Positions 54,919-63,599 of a stretch of DNA of 64,000 nt are shown here, in pieces. The stretch spans positions 20,967-84,966 of the forward strand of contig JAVEDI010000063.1 in NCBI GenBank assembly GCA_030841035.1. Reading direction: 5' to 3'. This DNA is from Actinomycetota bacterium. Lineage in GTDB: Bacteria > Actinomycetota > Actinomycetes > JACCUZ01. The position numbers and the translations under genes are program-made. The notes under the pieces were generated by a model that saw only the letters and a list, made by a program, of their open reading frames with translations, had not been told where the DNA came from and searched no databases. Numbering within the stretch: position 1 is the stretch's first letter; the number at the start of each line of letters is the position of its first letter.

Positions 54919-54937
54919 GCTATAGATTTCTTATAGC
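54919..54937. promoter_or_regulatory. Palindromic operator between hsp20 and the MerR/HspR-like gene
   Basis: GCTATA (54919-54924) and TATAGC (54932-54937) are perfect 6-bp arms around a 7-bp spacer. The site is 75 bp upstream of hsp20 and 52 bp upstream of the MerR gene. Spacing resembles HAIR elements bound by HspR (7-bp spacer), but the arm sequence differs from CTTGAGT/ACTCAAG. Confidence 0.6.
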
Positions 54938-54988
54938 ACCTGGGAGACAATGATGCAACAGGTAGGTAGCGTGCGAAGGAGGCGGTTG

Positions 54989-55288
54989 ATGGACCGGTCG
55001 TCGGTGGAGGCCGGTCGGGGTGTGTACGGCATCTCGGTGGCCGCCGAGCTGGTCGGCATGGGGCCGCAGACGCTGCGGCTCTACGAGCAGCGCGGGCTCC
55101 TCGAGCCGCAGCGCACCGACGGAGGCACTCGCCGGTACAGCGAGGACGACCTGCATCGGCTGCGCCGGATCAGCCAGCTGCTCGACGACGGGCTGAACCT
55201 GGCCGGCATCGGCATGGTGCTCGACCTGGAGCAGGACAACGCCCGGCTGCATGCGGCCAACACCCGGTTGCGCGCGCGTCGCCGCTAG
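54989..55288 (+). CDS. MerR-family regulator, HspR-like
   Basis: A 99-residue MerR-type protein. The winged helix reads YGISVAAELVGMGPQTLRLYEQRGLLEPQRTDGGTRRYSEDDLHRLRRI, typical of HspR, followed by a short coiled coil and a basic tail (LRARRR). ATG 54989 has AAGGAGG 6 bp upstream; an ATG at 54950 is in frame but weaker. It probably represses hsp20 and itself through the palindrome at 54919-54937. Confidence 0.87.
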   Translation: MDRSSVEAGRGVYGISVAAELVGMGPQTLRLYEQRGLLEPQRTDGGTRRYSEDDLHRLRRISQLLDDGLNLAGIGMVLDLEQDNARLHAANTRLRARRR

Positions 55289-55475
55289 CGTGCCGGGCTG
55301 CGGGTCGCCGCGTCGCCCGTTTTGGGTGGTTTTTGTGGGTCATGTCCATGATCAACGGACCCTGTGGTAGAGAAAGCCGCCACCGGGTGGGCCATGCCGG
55401 GCCAGGAGACGGCAGGATTGCCGCTGGAGGCGGCGCCCGGAGCGCCGGCGTTCCCGCCAGCGGAAGGGCACCAGG

Positions 55476-56213
55476 ATGACCGAGCAGATGGCGGAAGTGG
55501 CCGGGGAGCGCGCCGGCAAGGCGGGCGACGTCCGGTCGGGGTTCGACGAGCTGGCTCGTCTGCTACGCGACGGACGGACCCCGCAGGAGACGTGTGCGGC
55601 TATCGCGTCCGCCGCTGTCCGGGTCATCGGGGGATGTGACCACGCCGGGGTCGCCATGCTCAGCCCGGACGGCAAGTTCATCACCGTCTCCTCGACCGGG
55701 CCCGTCGTCGACATCGCCGACGAGATCCAGCGGGAGGTCGGGGAAGGCCCCTGCCTGGAAGCCAGTGCCGAGGAGAAGCTCAAGCACGATCCGGACCTCA
55801 CGCACCAACCCGCGTGGCCGGCGTACGCCGCGCGACTGCTCGAGCAGACTCCGGTGCGTGCCTCGCTGGCGTGTCCGCTGGTGCTGGCCGGGCGTCGCGG
55901 AGGGGCGCTCAACCTCTTCTCCGAGCGGGCCCACGCGTTCACCGAGGACGACGTGACGAACGCGGCGTTGCTTGCCTCGTTCGCCTCCGTCGCCGTGGCC
56001 GCGGCTCTCGAACGGGAGCAAGCGGCGCAGCTACGCGTCGCGTTGGACACGAACCGCACGATCGGCGCCGCAATCGGCATCTTGATGGCCACGCACCGGA
56101 TGAGCCAGGAGGACGCATTCCGGATGCTGGCCACTGCGTCGCAGCGGCTCAACCGCAAGCTGCGCGACCTCGCCGCCGACATCGTTCGCTCAGACGCTCC
56201 GGGCGGCTCGTGA
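55476..56213 (+). CDS. GAF-ANTAR domain protein (RNA-binding antiterminator)
   Basis: A 245-residue protein with a GAF domain (about 20-170; LSPDGKFITVSSTG, EVGEGPCLEA) and a C-terminal ANTAR domain (about 180-238; ALDTNRTIGAAIGILMATHRMSQEDAFRMLATASQRLNRKLRDLA). ANTAR domains bind paired RNA hairpins and prevent termination. The GAF ligand is unknown. GAF-ANTAR pairs are common in actinobacteria. The stop is only 4 bp from the stop of the converging lipoprotein gene. Confidence 0.9.
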   Translation: MTEQMAEVAGERAGKAGDVRSGFDELARLLRDGRTPQETCAAIASAAVRVIGGCDHAGVAMLSPDGKFITVSSTGPVVDIADEIQREVGEGPCLEASAEEKLKHDPDLTHQPAWPAYAARLLEQTPVRASLACPLVLAGRRGGALNLFSERAHAFTEDDVTNAALLASFASVAVAAALEREQAAQLRVALDTNRTIGAAIGILMATHRMSQEDAFRMLATASQRLNRKLRDLAADIVRSDAPGGS

Positions 56214-56217
56214 CGGG

Positions 56218-56988
56218 CTAGTCGGCGCCCACGACCTTGAAGTCCTGGTCGACGAAGATGTGGTGCGGCCAGTTGACACCGATGTTGTGGGCCTCGTACT
56301 CACCGTTGCTCAGCTTGACGACCCGGTCGATCACGCCCCCCGGGTAGGCGGCCAGCGCAGCCTCGGTCGCCTTGTTCGCCGTCGTTCCGCTGACGATCGT
56401 CCCGGACCCCTCGGTGTAGCTCGCCGGGATCTGACCGACCCGCTTCGACGTGGTCGGTGCACCGCGCTGGAAGGGGACCACCCCCGCCGCCGAGGAAGTC
56501 ACCGATCCCCCGCCCGGTTGCACGATGACCTGCGTGGCCGTGATGCTCGTCCCGCTGGTCGTCCCGAGCACGAGGACACTCTCGCCCGACGTCATGGCGC
56601 TGGCCGAGGTCGAGGTGCTCCCCTTCTGGTACGTCGTCGAGGACGCCTCGGTGACGGTCACCTGCTGGCCCGCTGATGTCGACATGGTAAAGCTTGATGT
56701 GGACACGCTGATGACCGTGCCGGATGCTCCTCCGGAGGCCGGACCGGACCGAGCGTTGGATCCCCCGCCGCCAGCGGCGCCCTGGGCGGGCTCCGGGCGC
56801 GCTGCTGATGCTGAGGACGGAGCCGTCGCGCAACCGGCAGAAAGTGCGAGCACTGCGGCCGTCAGCCCAGCGACAACGATCCGTCGACGTCTGCCGTGGG
56901 ACCCAGCGCCCGGCCGGCCCCTCGTCGCGCCCCACGCGGGCGGATCGGGACGGATCGCGTGGACTCTTGTCGGGTCGAATTCATTCAT
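56218..56988 (-). CDS. Secreted lipoprotein with DUF5666-like and PepSY-like segments
   Basis: A 256-residue protein with an unusually long basic N-terminal region before the signal (HGRRRRIVVAGLTAAVLALSAGC, Cys53 as lipobox). A Gly/Ser/Ala-rich linker follows, then a repeated Ser/Thr-rich beta region (GTVISVSTSSFTMSTSAGQQVTVT) like DUF5666. The end, KATEAALAAYPGGVIDRVVKLSNGEYEAH, resembles PepSY. ATG 56988 has GAGGAG 7 bp upstream. Function unknown; cell-envelope location likely. Confidence 0.75.
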   Translation of the reverse strand: MNEFDPTRVHAIRPDPPAWGATRGRPGAGSHGRRRRIVVAGLTAAVLALSAGCATAPSSASAARPEPAQGAAGGGGSNARSGPASGGASGTVISVSTSSFTMSTSAGQQVTVTEASSTTYQKGSTSTSASAMTSGESVLVLGTTSGTSITATQVIVQPGGGSVTSSAAGVVPFQRGAPTTSKRVGQIPASYTEGSGTIVSGTTANKATEAALAAYPGGVIDRVVKLSNGEYEAHNIGVNWPHHIFVDQDFKVVGAD

Positions 56989-57189
56989 GATGGCGCTCCT
57001 CATAGGCGACTGCACCGAGAGTGCCGACCCTTCATGTGAACTGCCTGTCGCCCACCTGCGTGACTGCCGGCAACCCTCGTAGTACGTCGATCACGCCAGC
57101 CGCCGGAGGTACTGCGTCGTGCCACAACTCCCTTGTCCCGGCAGCCAGCTCAGACCGCCTTCACCGCTTCTACGAACGCCTCGCTCCGC

Positions 57190-58401
57190 TCAGACCAACT
57201 CGCCGCGCTTCCTGCTCAGGTAGGCGCGCTCGGCGGAGTTCTGGGTGGCGGCGATGGCGGCGTCGTACGCCTCCTTCGCCTCGCCCGTCCGGCCGAGCCT
57301 GCGGAGCATGTCGGCGCGGGCGACCTGCCATGCGTGGTAGCCCGTGAGCGGCAACCGGTCGATCAGAGCGAGAGCGACCTTCGGCCCGTCCAGCTCCGCG
57401 ACCGCGACCGCCCGGTTGAGCGCGACGATCGGCGAGGGGTCGAGCCGGGTCAGCTGGTCGTACAGTGCCACCACCTGCGACCAGTCGGTGTCCGACGCGG
57501 TTGCGGCGTCGGTATGGACCGCGTTGATCGCGGCGAGGATCTGGTAGCGGCCCGGTAGGTTGATCGCCAGGCACTCACGGACCAGGTCGTGGCCCTCGGC
57601 GATCAGCGTGCGGTCCCAGCCAGCGCGATCCTGCTCGCCGAGCGGGACCAGCTGCCCATTGCGCACCCGGGCCTCACGCCGGGCCTCGGTGAGCAGCACC
57701 AGCCCGAGCAGACCGGCCACCTCCGGCTCCTCGGGCAGCAGCCGGCGCAGGACCCGGGTCAGCCGGATGACCTCGCCCGTGAGCTCGGCGCGCACCGGGT
57801 CGCCGTCGCCGGTGGCGAGGTAGCCCTCGTTGAAGACGAGGAACAGTACCGCCAGTACGCCGCCGAGCCGCTCGGGGAGGTCGGCGGCCTCAGGGACCCG
57901 GTAGGGCACCTTCGCCGCCGCGATCTTCTTCTTCGCCCGAGTGATCCGCTGGGCCATCGTGACCTCGGGCACGAGGAAAGCCTGCGCGATCTGAGCCACA
58001 GTCAGCCCACCGAGGAGGCGGAGGGTCAGCGCGATCCGCGCCTCCGGTGCGAGCGCCGGGTGGCAGCAGGTGAACAGCAGCCGCAGACGGTCGTCCTCGA
58101 CCGGTCCGGTGTGCTCGTGGGGCGTGTCGTCGACGTGCATGAGAGCTGCCTGGTGCTTCGCCTCGCGCTGCTTCTCGCGGCGGATCCGGTCGATCGCGCG
58201 GTTGCCCGCGGTGGTGGTGAGCCAGCCGCCGGGGTTGGGAGGTACGCCGGACGCCGGCCACTTCTCCAGCGCGACCACGAGCGCCTCACCCGCCGCCTCC
58301 TCCGCGATGTCGATGTCGCCGAAACGCCGGACGAGCGAGGCGATCAGGCGGCCGTACTCCTCGCGGAAGACGCGCTCGACGGCCGCCGTCGTGCCCTGCA
58401 T
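57190..58401 (-). CDS. ECF RNA polymerase sigma factor, ECF42 type with C-terminal extension
   Basis: A 403-residue sigma factor, about twice the usual ECF length. Region 2 is at about residues 15-75 (ALVVALEKWPASGVPPNPGGWLTTTAGNRAIDRIRRE) and region 4 at about 110-165 (GGLTVAQIAQAFLVPEVTMAQRITRAKKKIA). The long C-terminal part has helical TPR-like repeats, ending with RADMLRRLGRTGEAKEAYDAAI. ECF42 factors lack a cognate anti-sigma and occur with YCII/DGPF genes, exactly as here, 23 bp downstream of one. Confidence 0.92.
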   Translation of the reverse strand: MQGTTAAVERVFREEYGRLIASLVRRFGDIDIAEEAAGEALVVALEKWPASGVPPNPGGWLTTTAGNRAIDRIRREKQREAKHQAALMHVDDTPHEHTGPVEDDRLRLLFTCCHPALAPEARIALTLRLLGGLTVAQIAQAFLVPEVTMAQRITRAKKKIAAAKVPYRVPEAADLPERLGGVLAVLFLVFNEGYLATGDGDPVRAELTGEVIRLTRVLRRLLPEEPEVAGLLGLVLLTEARREARVRNGQLVPLGEQDRAGWDRTLIAEGHDLVRECLAINLPGRYQILAAINAVHTDAATASDTDWSQVVALYDQLTRLDPSPIVALNRAVAVAELDGPKVALALIDRLPLTGYHAWQVARADMLRRLGRTGEAKEAYDAAIAATQNSAERAYLSRKRGELV

Positions 58402-58424
58402 CGATCAGTCGTCGCCGGGCCGGC

Positions 58425-58787
58425 TCAGGCGAGGCCCTCGAACGGACGGACCTCGACCTTGCCCCTGCACGCCTTGGACCCCTCGGCCGCGAGCTTGAGC
58501 GCCACGTCGAGGTCGGGCGCGTCGATGACCCAGAACCCTCCGATGACCTCCTTGGTCTCGAGGTAGGGGCCGTCGGTCATCACCGGGGTCTCACCGCGGC
58601 CGTCGACGACGGTCGCCGTCGACGCCGCCTGGAGCCCACCGGCGAACACCCAGTAGCCGTCGGCGTGGAGCGTCTCGTTGAAGGCGCCGGTCGCGGCGAA
58701 CGCCTCCTCCATCTCCTCCTTGGACCCGTAGTTGCCGAACTCCTCCATCTCGGCGGGGCCGTGCACGGTCAACAGGTAGTGCGTCAT
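58425..58787 (-). CDS. YCII-related (DGPF domain) protein
   Basis: A 120-residue YCII-superfamily protein with a dimeric ferredoxin-like fold (THYLLTVHGP; VTDGPY-type block VMTDGPYLETKEVIGGFWVI; CRGKVEVRPFE). ATG 58787 has GAGGAG upstream; the longer frame is not needed. Proteins of this kind form conserved operons with ECF42 sigma factors and may act as its partner or target. Co-transcribed with the sigma gene. Confidence 0.9.
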   Translation of the reverse strand: MTHYLLTVHGPAEMEEFGNYGSKEEMEEAFAATGAFNETLHADGYWVFAGGLQAASTATVVDGRGETPVMTDGPYLETKEVIGGFWVIDAPDLDVALKLAAEGSKACRGKVEVRPFEGLA

Positions 58788-59052
58788 CCCACTTCTCCTC
58801 GGTTCCAGGCGGTCCCGATGACCGCTTCCTGCTCCCACCACGAACGGCATGCCGCCGATACGACAACCTGCCACAGAAGGCTTGCGACGATCCCGAAAAG
58901 GGGTGGTACCTCCACCCGAGCACGCGCCCCGTCACCCACGGCCTGGCCTCGCCCAGCATCTCCAGCGCGCCCTGGTTGCTGGCGCAGCACGGACGAGGAG
59001 CCCTCGGCACGGTCTCGGCAGCGGCCTCGATTGCTGCCACTGTAGGGGTGTG

Positions 59053-61959
59053 ATGGCCGCTCCGACCGAACCGGTGACGGTGTTGTTCACCGACGTCGAG
59101 GGCGCGACGACGCTGTGGGAAGACCACGCCGACGACGTCGAAGCAGCGTTGGCGCGCCACGACGTCCTGCTTCGCGCGGTCTTCGCCAGCCATCGTGGGC
59201 GGGTGTTCGCCCTCGACGGTGACAGCTTCGGTGTGGCGTTCGACGACCCCAACGACGCGGTCGATGCGGCGGTGGCTGCACAGCGGGCTCTGTCCGCCGA
59301 GGCCTGGCCAGGTGACATGCGGCTGCGGGCCAGAATCGGCCTCGAGACCGGACCGACCCGCCTTCGGGACGGCTCCTACATCGGCCCGGTGCCCAACCGT
59401 GCGGCGCGCATCATGGCGGCAGCGCACGGCGGGCAGGTGCTTGTCGGTGCCCGGACCGCGGCACTGCTCGACGGTGTCGACCTGATCGACCTCGGCGATC
59501 ACCGACTGCCCGACCTGCCGCGTGCCGAGCGGCTCTTCCAGGTGTCCGTCGAGGGCGCTCCGTCGCACTTCCCCGCGCTTCGCGCCCGTGAGGCGCACCG
59601 CGGCAACCTCCCGATGCCGACCACCAGCCTCATCGGCCGCGAGCGGGTCGTCGCGTCGCTCATCGAGCTCGTCCGGACCGACCGGCTGGTCACCCTGACG
59701 GGGGTCGGTGGGGTCGGCAAGACACGGCTCGCGGTCGAGGTGGGGGCGGCGCTCGCCGCCGACAACCCCGACGGCGTCTGGATGGTCGAGCTCGCGGCGC
59801 TGACCGACCCCTCTGCGGTACCCGATGCCATCGCGACCACCCTGGGGATCACTCCGCAAGCGGGCGTACCGGTGCTCCAGACACTGGTGGAAGCACTGAC
59901 CGGAGGGCGGGCTCTTGTCGTCGTCCTGGACAACTGCGAGCACGTGGTCGACGCGGTCGCGAGCACGGTCCGCGAGCTGATCAGGCACAGCACGACGGTG
60001 CGCATCCTGGCGACCTCCCGTGAAGCCCTCGACGTACCCGGGGAACAGCGACGGCTGGTGCTGCCACTCACCCTCGATGGAGGCGCCGCCTCTCCGGCGG
60101 TCACGCTGTTCGTCGAGCGGGCGCGGGCGCTGCAGTCCCTCATCGACTTCGCCGAGCCGGCCACCGCAGCCGCGGTCGTCGAGATCTGCCGCAGTCTCGA
60201 CGGCCTTCCCCTGGGCATCGAGCTGGCGGCGGCCCGGACGATCTCGATGAGCCCGATCGACATCCGTGACCGGCTCGGCGACCGGTTCCGCATCCTGACC
60301 GCTTCACCGCGCGCACCACGCCGCCAGCAGACCCTGCGAGACGTCGTCGCGTGGTCGTACGAGCTGCTCGACGACGACGAGCGCGCCCTGCTGCGCAGCA
60401 TCGCGGTCTTCGCCGGCGGCTTCGACCTCGCCGCCATCACCGAAGTGCTCGGGGCCGACGACGACCTGACGGTGCTCGACCTGGTCGACTCACTGGTACG
60501 CAAGTCCCTGGTGGTCGCCGACAACGCCGCCGGATCGGCCCGCTACGTGGTGCTGGAGACGATCCGGCAGTTCGCCGAGGACGAGCTGGCCGCCACCGGC
60601 GTGATCGACACGGTGCGGGACCGGCATGCCGTCCGCTTCGCCCACGAGGCGGTTGCCCGTTGGGGGCGCTGGAACGGCCCGGCGTGGCGCGACTGCGTCG
60701 ACTGGCTGCAGGTCGAGCTCGCCAACCTCCGTTCCGCCTTCCGGTGGAGCTGGTCTCGGGGCGACCTCGAGACCGCGGCCGACATCGCGGCGCACACGGC
60801 GCTCATGGGGGCCTCGATCCAGCTGTTCGAGACGGTCGGCTGGGCCCAGGAGCTGCTCCCCGACGCGACCCGAGCCGGCGTCCGCCGCCTCCCCCGGCTC
60901 TACACCGGTGCGGCATGGGGATGCTTCACCGGTCGTCCGGCCGAGGCCGTCGCGGCCGCGCAGTATGCGGGCAGACTCGAGGGGGACCCGCGTTACGACC
61001 CGTGCGAGCCCGGGATGGCGGGCCTGATCGAAGCGCTCGCGCACGTCTACGACGGCCACCTCGACCGGTACGTCGACACGGCCCGCCGCGTCGCCTCCCT
61101 TCCCGGGAACGCCCGCGGCTGGGGACTGTCCTTGCTCCTCGACGGCCTGCAGGCGTCGGGGCGGGTCGACGAGGCGCTGGCCATGACCGGCGACGCGATG
61201 GCCGCGGCCCGCAGGCTCGGCAACCCGTACTTCATCGCCTACGCGTACTGGACTTCCGGTGGTGCGCACACTCACCGCGACCCCGACCGCGCGCTGGCCC
61301 TCTGGCGCGAAGGCCTGGACTACGTGCGCCAGCACCGCGTCGACTTCTTCGTCGGCTTCATCGCGCGCGACGCCGCGCGACTGCGGCTGGTCGACGCCGA
61401 TCCCGACGACGCGCTGGCCATGTTCGACGCGGCGATCGACGCGTTTCACCAGGCAGGCAACGTTGCTCAGCTCACCATCACCCTGGCCAGCGCGACCGCA
61501 CTGTTCGAACGCATTGACCGGCTCGACAGCGCGGCCAGCCTCTACGCGGCGATCGTGCGACAGCCGGGAAGCGATCACCACGTCCCCGACCTGCCCGAGC
61601 TCGCCGAGCGGCTGATGACGAAGCTGGGTCGGCCGGCGTTCGACGACAGCGCCGTCATGGGTGCGGGGATGGATCTGGGCGACGCGACGCATTTCGCCCG
61701 CCGCGAGATCCAGCGGGCGCGCGCCGACCTGCGCGATCGGGCGGCGAGCCGCAGCACCCGGCCAGGTGGGCTCAGCGCACGCGAGGTCGACGTACTGCGC
61801 CTCGCGGCGCAGGGCCACACCACCCGCGAGATCGCCCAGCGGCTCTACATCTCGGCGAAGACCGCCGATCGTCACATCCAAAACCTCTACACGAAGATCG
61901 GGGCGTCGAACCGCGCGGTGGCGACGCGGTGGGCGGTGGAGCACGGCCTCACCGACTGA
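59053..61959 (+). CDS. Large LuxR-type regulator with class III cyclase and AAA/NB-ARC ATPase domains
   Basis: A 968-residue regulator. Residues 8-165 form a class III nucleotide-cyclase domain with metal Asp D14 (FTDVEG) and D57 (DGDSFG), and transition-state N115/R119 (VPNRAARIM). A P-loop ATPase follows (TGVGGVGKTRLA, 216-227), then TPR-like repeats. A LuxR helix-turn-helix closes the protein (LSAREVDVLRLAAQGHTTREIA to about residue 965). ATG 59053 starts the cyclase domain. Whether the cyclase is active is not known. It may regulate the downstream genes. Confidence 0.9.
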   Translation: MAAPTEPVTVLFTDVEGATTLWEDHADDVEAALARHDVLLRAVFASHRGRVFALDGDSFGVAFDDPNDAVDAAVAAQRALSAEAWPGDMRLRARIGLETGPTRLRDGSYIGPVPNRAARIMAAAHGGQVLVGARTAALLDGVDLIDLGDHRLPDLPRAERLFQVSVEGAPSHFPALRAREAHRGNLPMPTTSLIGRERVVASLIELVRTDRLVTLTGVGGVGKTRLAVEVGAALAADNPDGVWMVELAALTDPSAVPDAIATTLGITPQAGVPVLQTLVEALTGGRALVVVLDNCEHVVDAVASTVRELIRHSTTVRILATSREALDVPGEQRRLVLPLTLDGGAASPAVTLFVERARALQSLIDFAEPATAAAVVEICRSLDGLPLGIELAAARTISMSPIDIRDRLGDRFRILTASPRAPRRQQTLRDVVAWSYELLDDDERALLRSIAVFAGGFDLAAITEVLGADDDLTVLDLVDSLVRKSLVVADNAAGSARYVVLETIRQFAEDELAATGVIDTVRDRHAVRFAHEAVARWGRWNGPAWRDCVDWLQVELANLRSAFRWSWSRGDLETAADIAAHTALMGASIQLFETVGWAQELLPDATRAGVRRLPRLYTGAAWGCFTGRPAEAVAAAQYAGRLEGDPRYDPCEPGMAGLIEALAHVYDGHLDRYVDTARRVASLPGNARGWGLSLLLDGLQASGRVDEALAMTGDAMAAARRLGNPYFIAYAYWTSGGAHTHRDPDRALALWREGLDYVRQHRVDFFVGFIARDAARLRLVDADPDDALAMFDAAIDAFHQAGNVAQLTITLASATALFERIDRLDSAASLYAAIVRQPGSDHHVPDLPELAERLMTKLGRPAFDDSAVMGAGMDLGDATHFARREIQRARADLRDRAASRSTRPGGLSAREVDVLRLAAQGHTTREIAQRLYISAKTADRHIQNLYTKIGASNRAVATRWAVEHGLTD

Positions 61960-62054
61960 GGCCGCGGAAATGGGGAGATCTCCGGATGCCGTGCGGGCAG
62001 CGCCGGGCGCACGCTCGTTCGCATCCGACACACCCCCACTGCAGAGGAGCTCCC

Positions 62055-62099
62055 ATGTTCACCACCACGCCCGACACGTTCGAAGGAGCGATCCGATGA
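62055..62099 (+). CDS. Possible 14-residue leader peptide
   Basis: A short frame, MFTTTPDTFEGAIR, begins at ATG 62055 with GAGGAG 5 bp upstream (62044-62049). Its TGA overlaps the ATG of the next gene (ATGA), which itself has GAAGGAG inside the leader. The arrangement fits translational coupling. Expression is unproven. Confidence 0.35.
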   Translation: MFTTTPDTFEGAIR

Positions 62100-62368
62100 T
62101 CCTCGCTACCACGACGTTCGCAGACTGGGACCGCTTCTGGTCCGTCTTCAGCACCGGTGGCGCCGAGAAGCGCGCCGAGCACGGCTGCAAGGGCGCGCTC
62201 GTGTTCCGCGACGACGCGGCCCCTGACCGCGTGTGGGCCGTCTTCGACTGGGACGACGCCGGTTGGGAGAGTTTCCTGACCGACCCGACCGTCCCACCGG
62301 TGATGAAGGATGCGGGCCACCTGATGAAGCCCTACACCCTGCGCTTCCACGGCGCGGTCGAGGCCTGA
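62096..62368 (+). CDS. Small protein of unknown function
   Basis: A 90-residue protein (MILATTTFADWDRFWSVFS; GCKGALVFRDDAAPDRVWAVFDWDDAGWESFL). The alternating strands and helix suggest a dimeric alpha/beta-barrel (antibiotic biosynthesis monooxygenase-like) fold. The ribosome site GAAGGAG is at 62082-62088. It is followed 9 bp later by the binding-protein-like gene, so the two are probably co-transcribed. Confidence 0.7.
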   Translation: MILATTTFADWDRFWSVFSTGGAEKRAEHGCKGALVFRDDAAPDRVWAVFDWDDAGWESFLTDPTVPPVMKDAGHLMKPYTLRFHGAVEA

Positions 62369-62377
62369 GGCGTCACG

Positions 62378-63493
62378 ATGACAACGTCGGACGCCATCAA
62401 CGTGGGAGTCATCACCGACCTCACCGGTCCACTGTCCTTCATGGGCATCGCCAATGCGAACGTCGCCGACCTGGTGGTGAGCGACCTCAACGCCAGCGGC
62501 GGCCTTCTCGGCCGGCAGCTGCGCCTCATCGTCGAGGACAGTGCCACCGACGACGCCGCGGCAGCCGCGGCGGCGGCCCGGATGGTCGACGAGCACGACG
62601 TCGACGTCGTGCTCGGGGGCATCTACAGCTCCACGCGGCAGGCGATCAAAGGCCCGGTGGTCGAACGCGGGCGGAAGCTCTACATCTACCCCGAGCAGTA
62701 CGAGGGCCAGGAGTCCCACCCGCTGATCTTCTGTACCGGCCCGGTGCCGGCGCAGCAGGTGGAGCCACTGATCCCTTGGCTGATGAACCGCACGGGGGCG
62801 CGGACGTTCTACCTCCCGTCTGCCGACTACATCTGGCCACGCGTGCTGAATGCCAAGGTCCGTGAGGTGGCGACCAGCCACGGTGGCACGATCGTGGGTG
62901 AGGAGTACCACCCGCTCGACCACGTCGACTACGACGCGACCGTGGAACGCATCATGTCCAGTGGTGCCGACGTCGTCTTCAACACGATCGTGCCGCCCGG
63001 GCTCACGCCGTTCCTCGCACGGCTGCACGAGGCGGGGTTCCGCGAGCGGGGCGGGCAGCTCGTCTGCACCTACTTCGACGAGAACTTCCTCAACCTCGTG
63101 CCTGCCGAGCACGCCGAGGGGCTCTATGGGTGCCTCGACTTCTACCGAGACATCTCGGACCCGTTCAGCCTCGGGCTGCTCCGGGAGTATGAGCAGCGCT
63201 ACCCCGGCAGTGCCAAGTTCACGGCCGGCAGTGCCTGCACGGGCATGTACCGAGGCCTGAAGTTGTGGGCCGCGGCCGTCACCACAGCAGGCTCGGTCGA
63301 CCCCGACCCGGTCGCGAAGGCACTGGACACGGCCAGCCTCACCGAGGGACCCGGAGGCCCGGCCGAGATGATCCCCGGGCAGCACCACCTGCGACTGAAC
63401 ATGTACATCGCGCAGGCCCGCGGAGGGACGTTCGAGGTCGTCGAGAACCTCGGCCGTGTCGACCCCCGGGAGGGCATCGTCGAATCGCACTGA
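62378..63493 (+). CDS. Signal-less type I binding protein, AmiC/UrtA-like
   Basis: A 371-residue periplasmic-binding-protein-fold protein of the AmiC/urea/short-chain-amide group (NVGVITDLTGPLSFMGIANANVADLVV; YPEQYEGQESHPLIFCTGPVPAQQV; FSLGLLREYEQRYPGSAKFTAGSA). No signal peptide or lipobox is present; the conserved fold starts at residue 8. It is thus probably cytoplasmic, as is AmiC, which senses amides. No ABC permease follows within the window. Confidence 0.87.
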   Translation: MTTSDAINVGVITDLTGPLSFMGIANANVADLVVSDLNASGGLLGRQLRLIVEDSATDDAAAAAAAARMVDEHDVDVVLGGIYSSTRQAIKGPVVERGRKLYIYPEQYEGQESHPLIFCTGPVPAQQVEPLIPWLMNRTGARTFYLPSADYIWPRVLNAKVREVATSHGGTIVGEEYHPLDHVDYDATVERIMSSGADVVFNTIVPPGLTPFLARLHEAGFRERGGQLVCTYFDENFLNLVPAEHAEGLYGCLDFYRDISDPFSLGLLREYEQRYPGSAKFTAGSACTGMYRGLKLWAAAVTTAGSVDPDPVAKALDTASLTEGPGGPAEMIPGQHHLRLNMYIAQARGGTFEVVENLGRVDPREGIVESH

Positions 63494-63599
63494 ACGCCCG
63501 GTGGCCGCCTCACGATTGCCCGGAGGCGGCCACCGCCGTTCGCGCCCCTGCTGGACCAGGTCTTGGTAGCGTGCCCTCCGTCAACTGAGGGAGGCGACC

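Noticed and set aside
60490..62031. 513-codon open frame antisense to the LuxR-type regulator
   Set aside because: Antisense to a protein with cyclase, P-loop and LuxR motifs; no recognisable domain.
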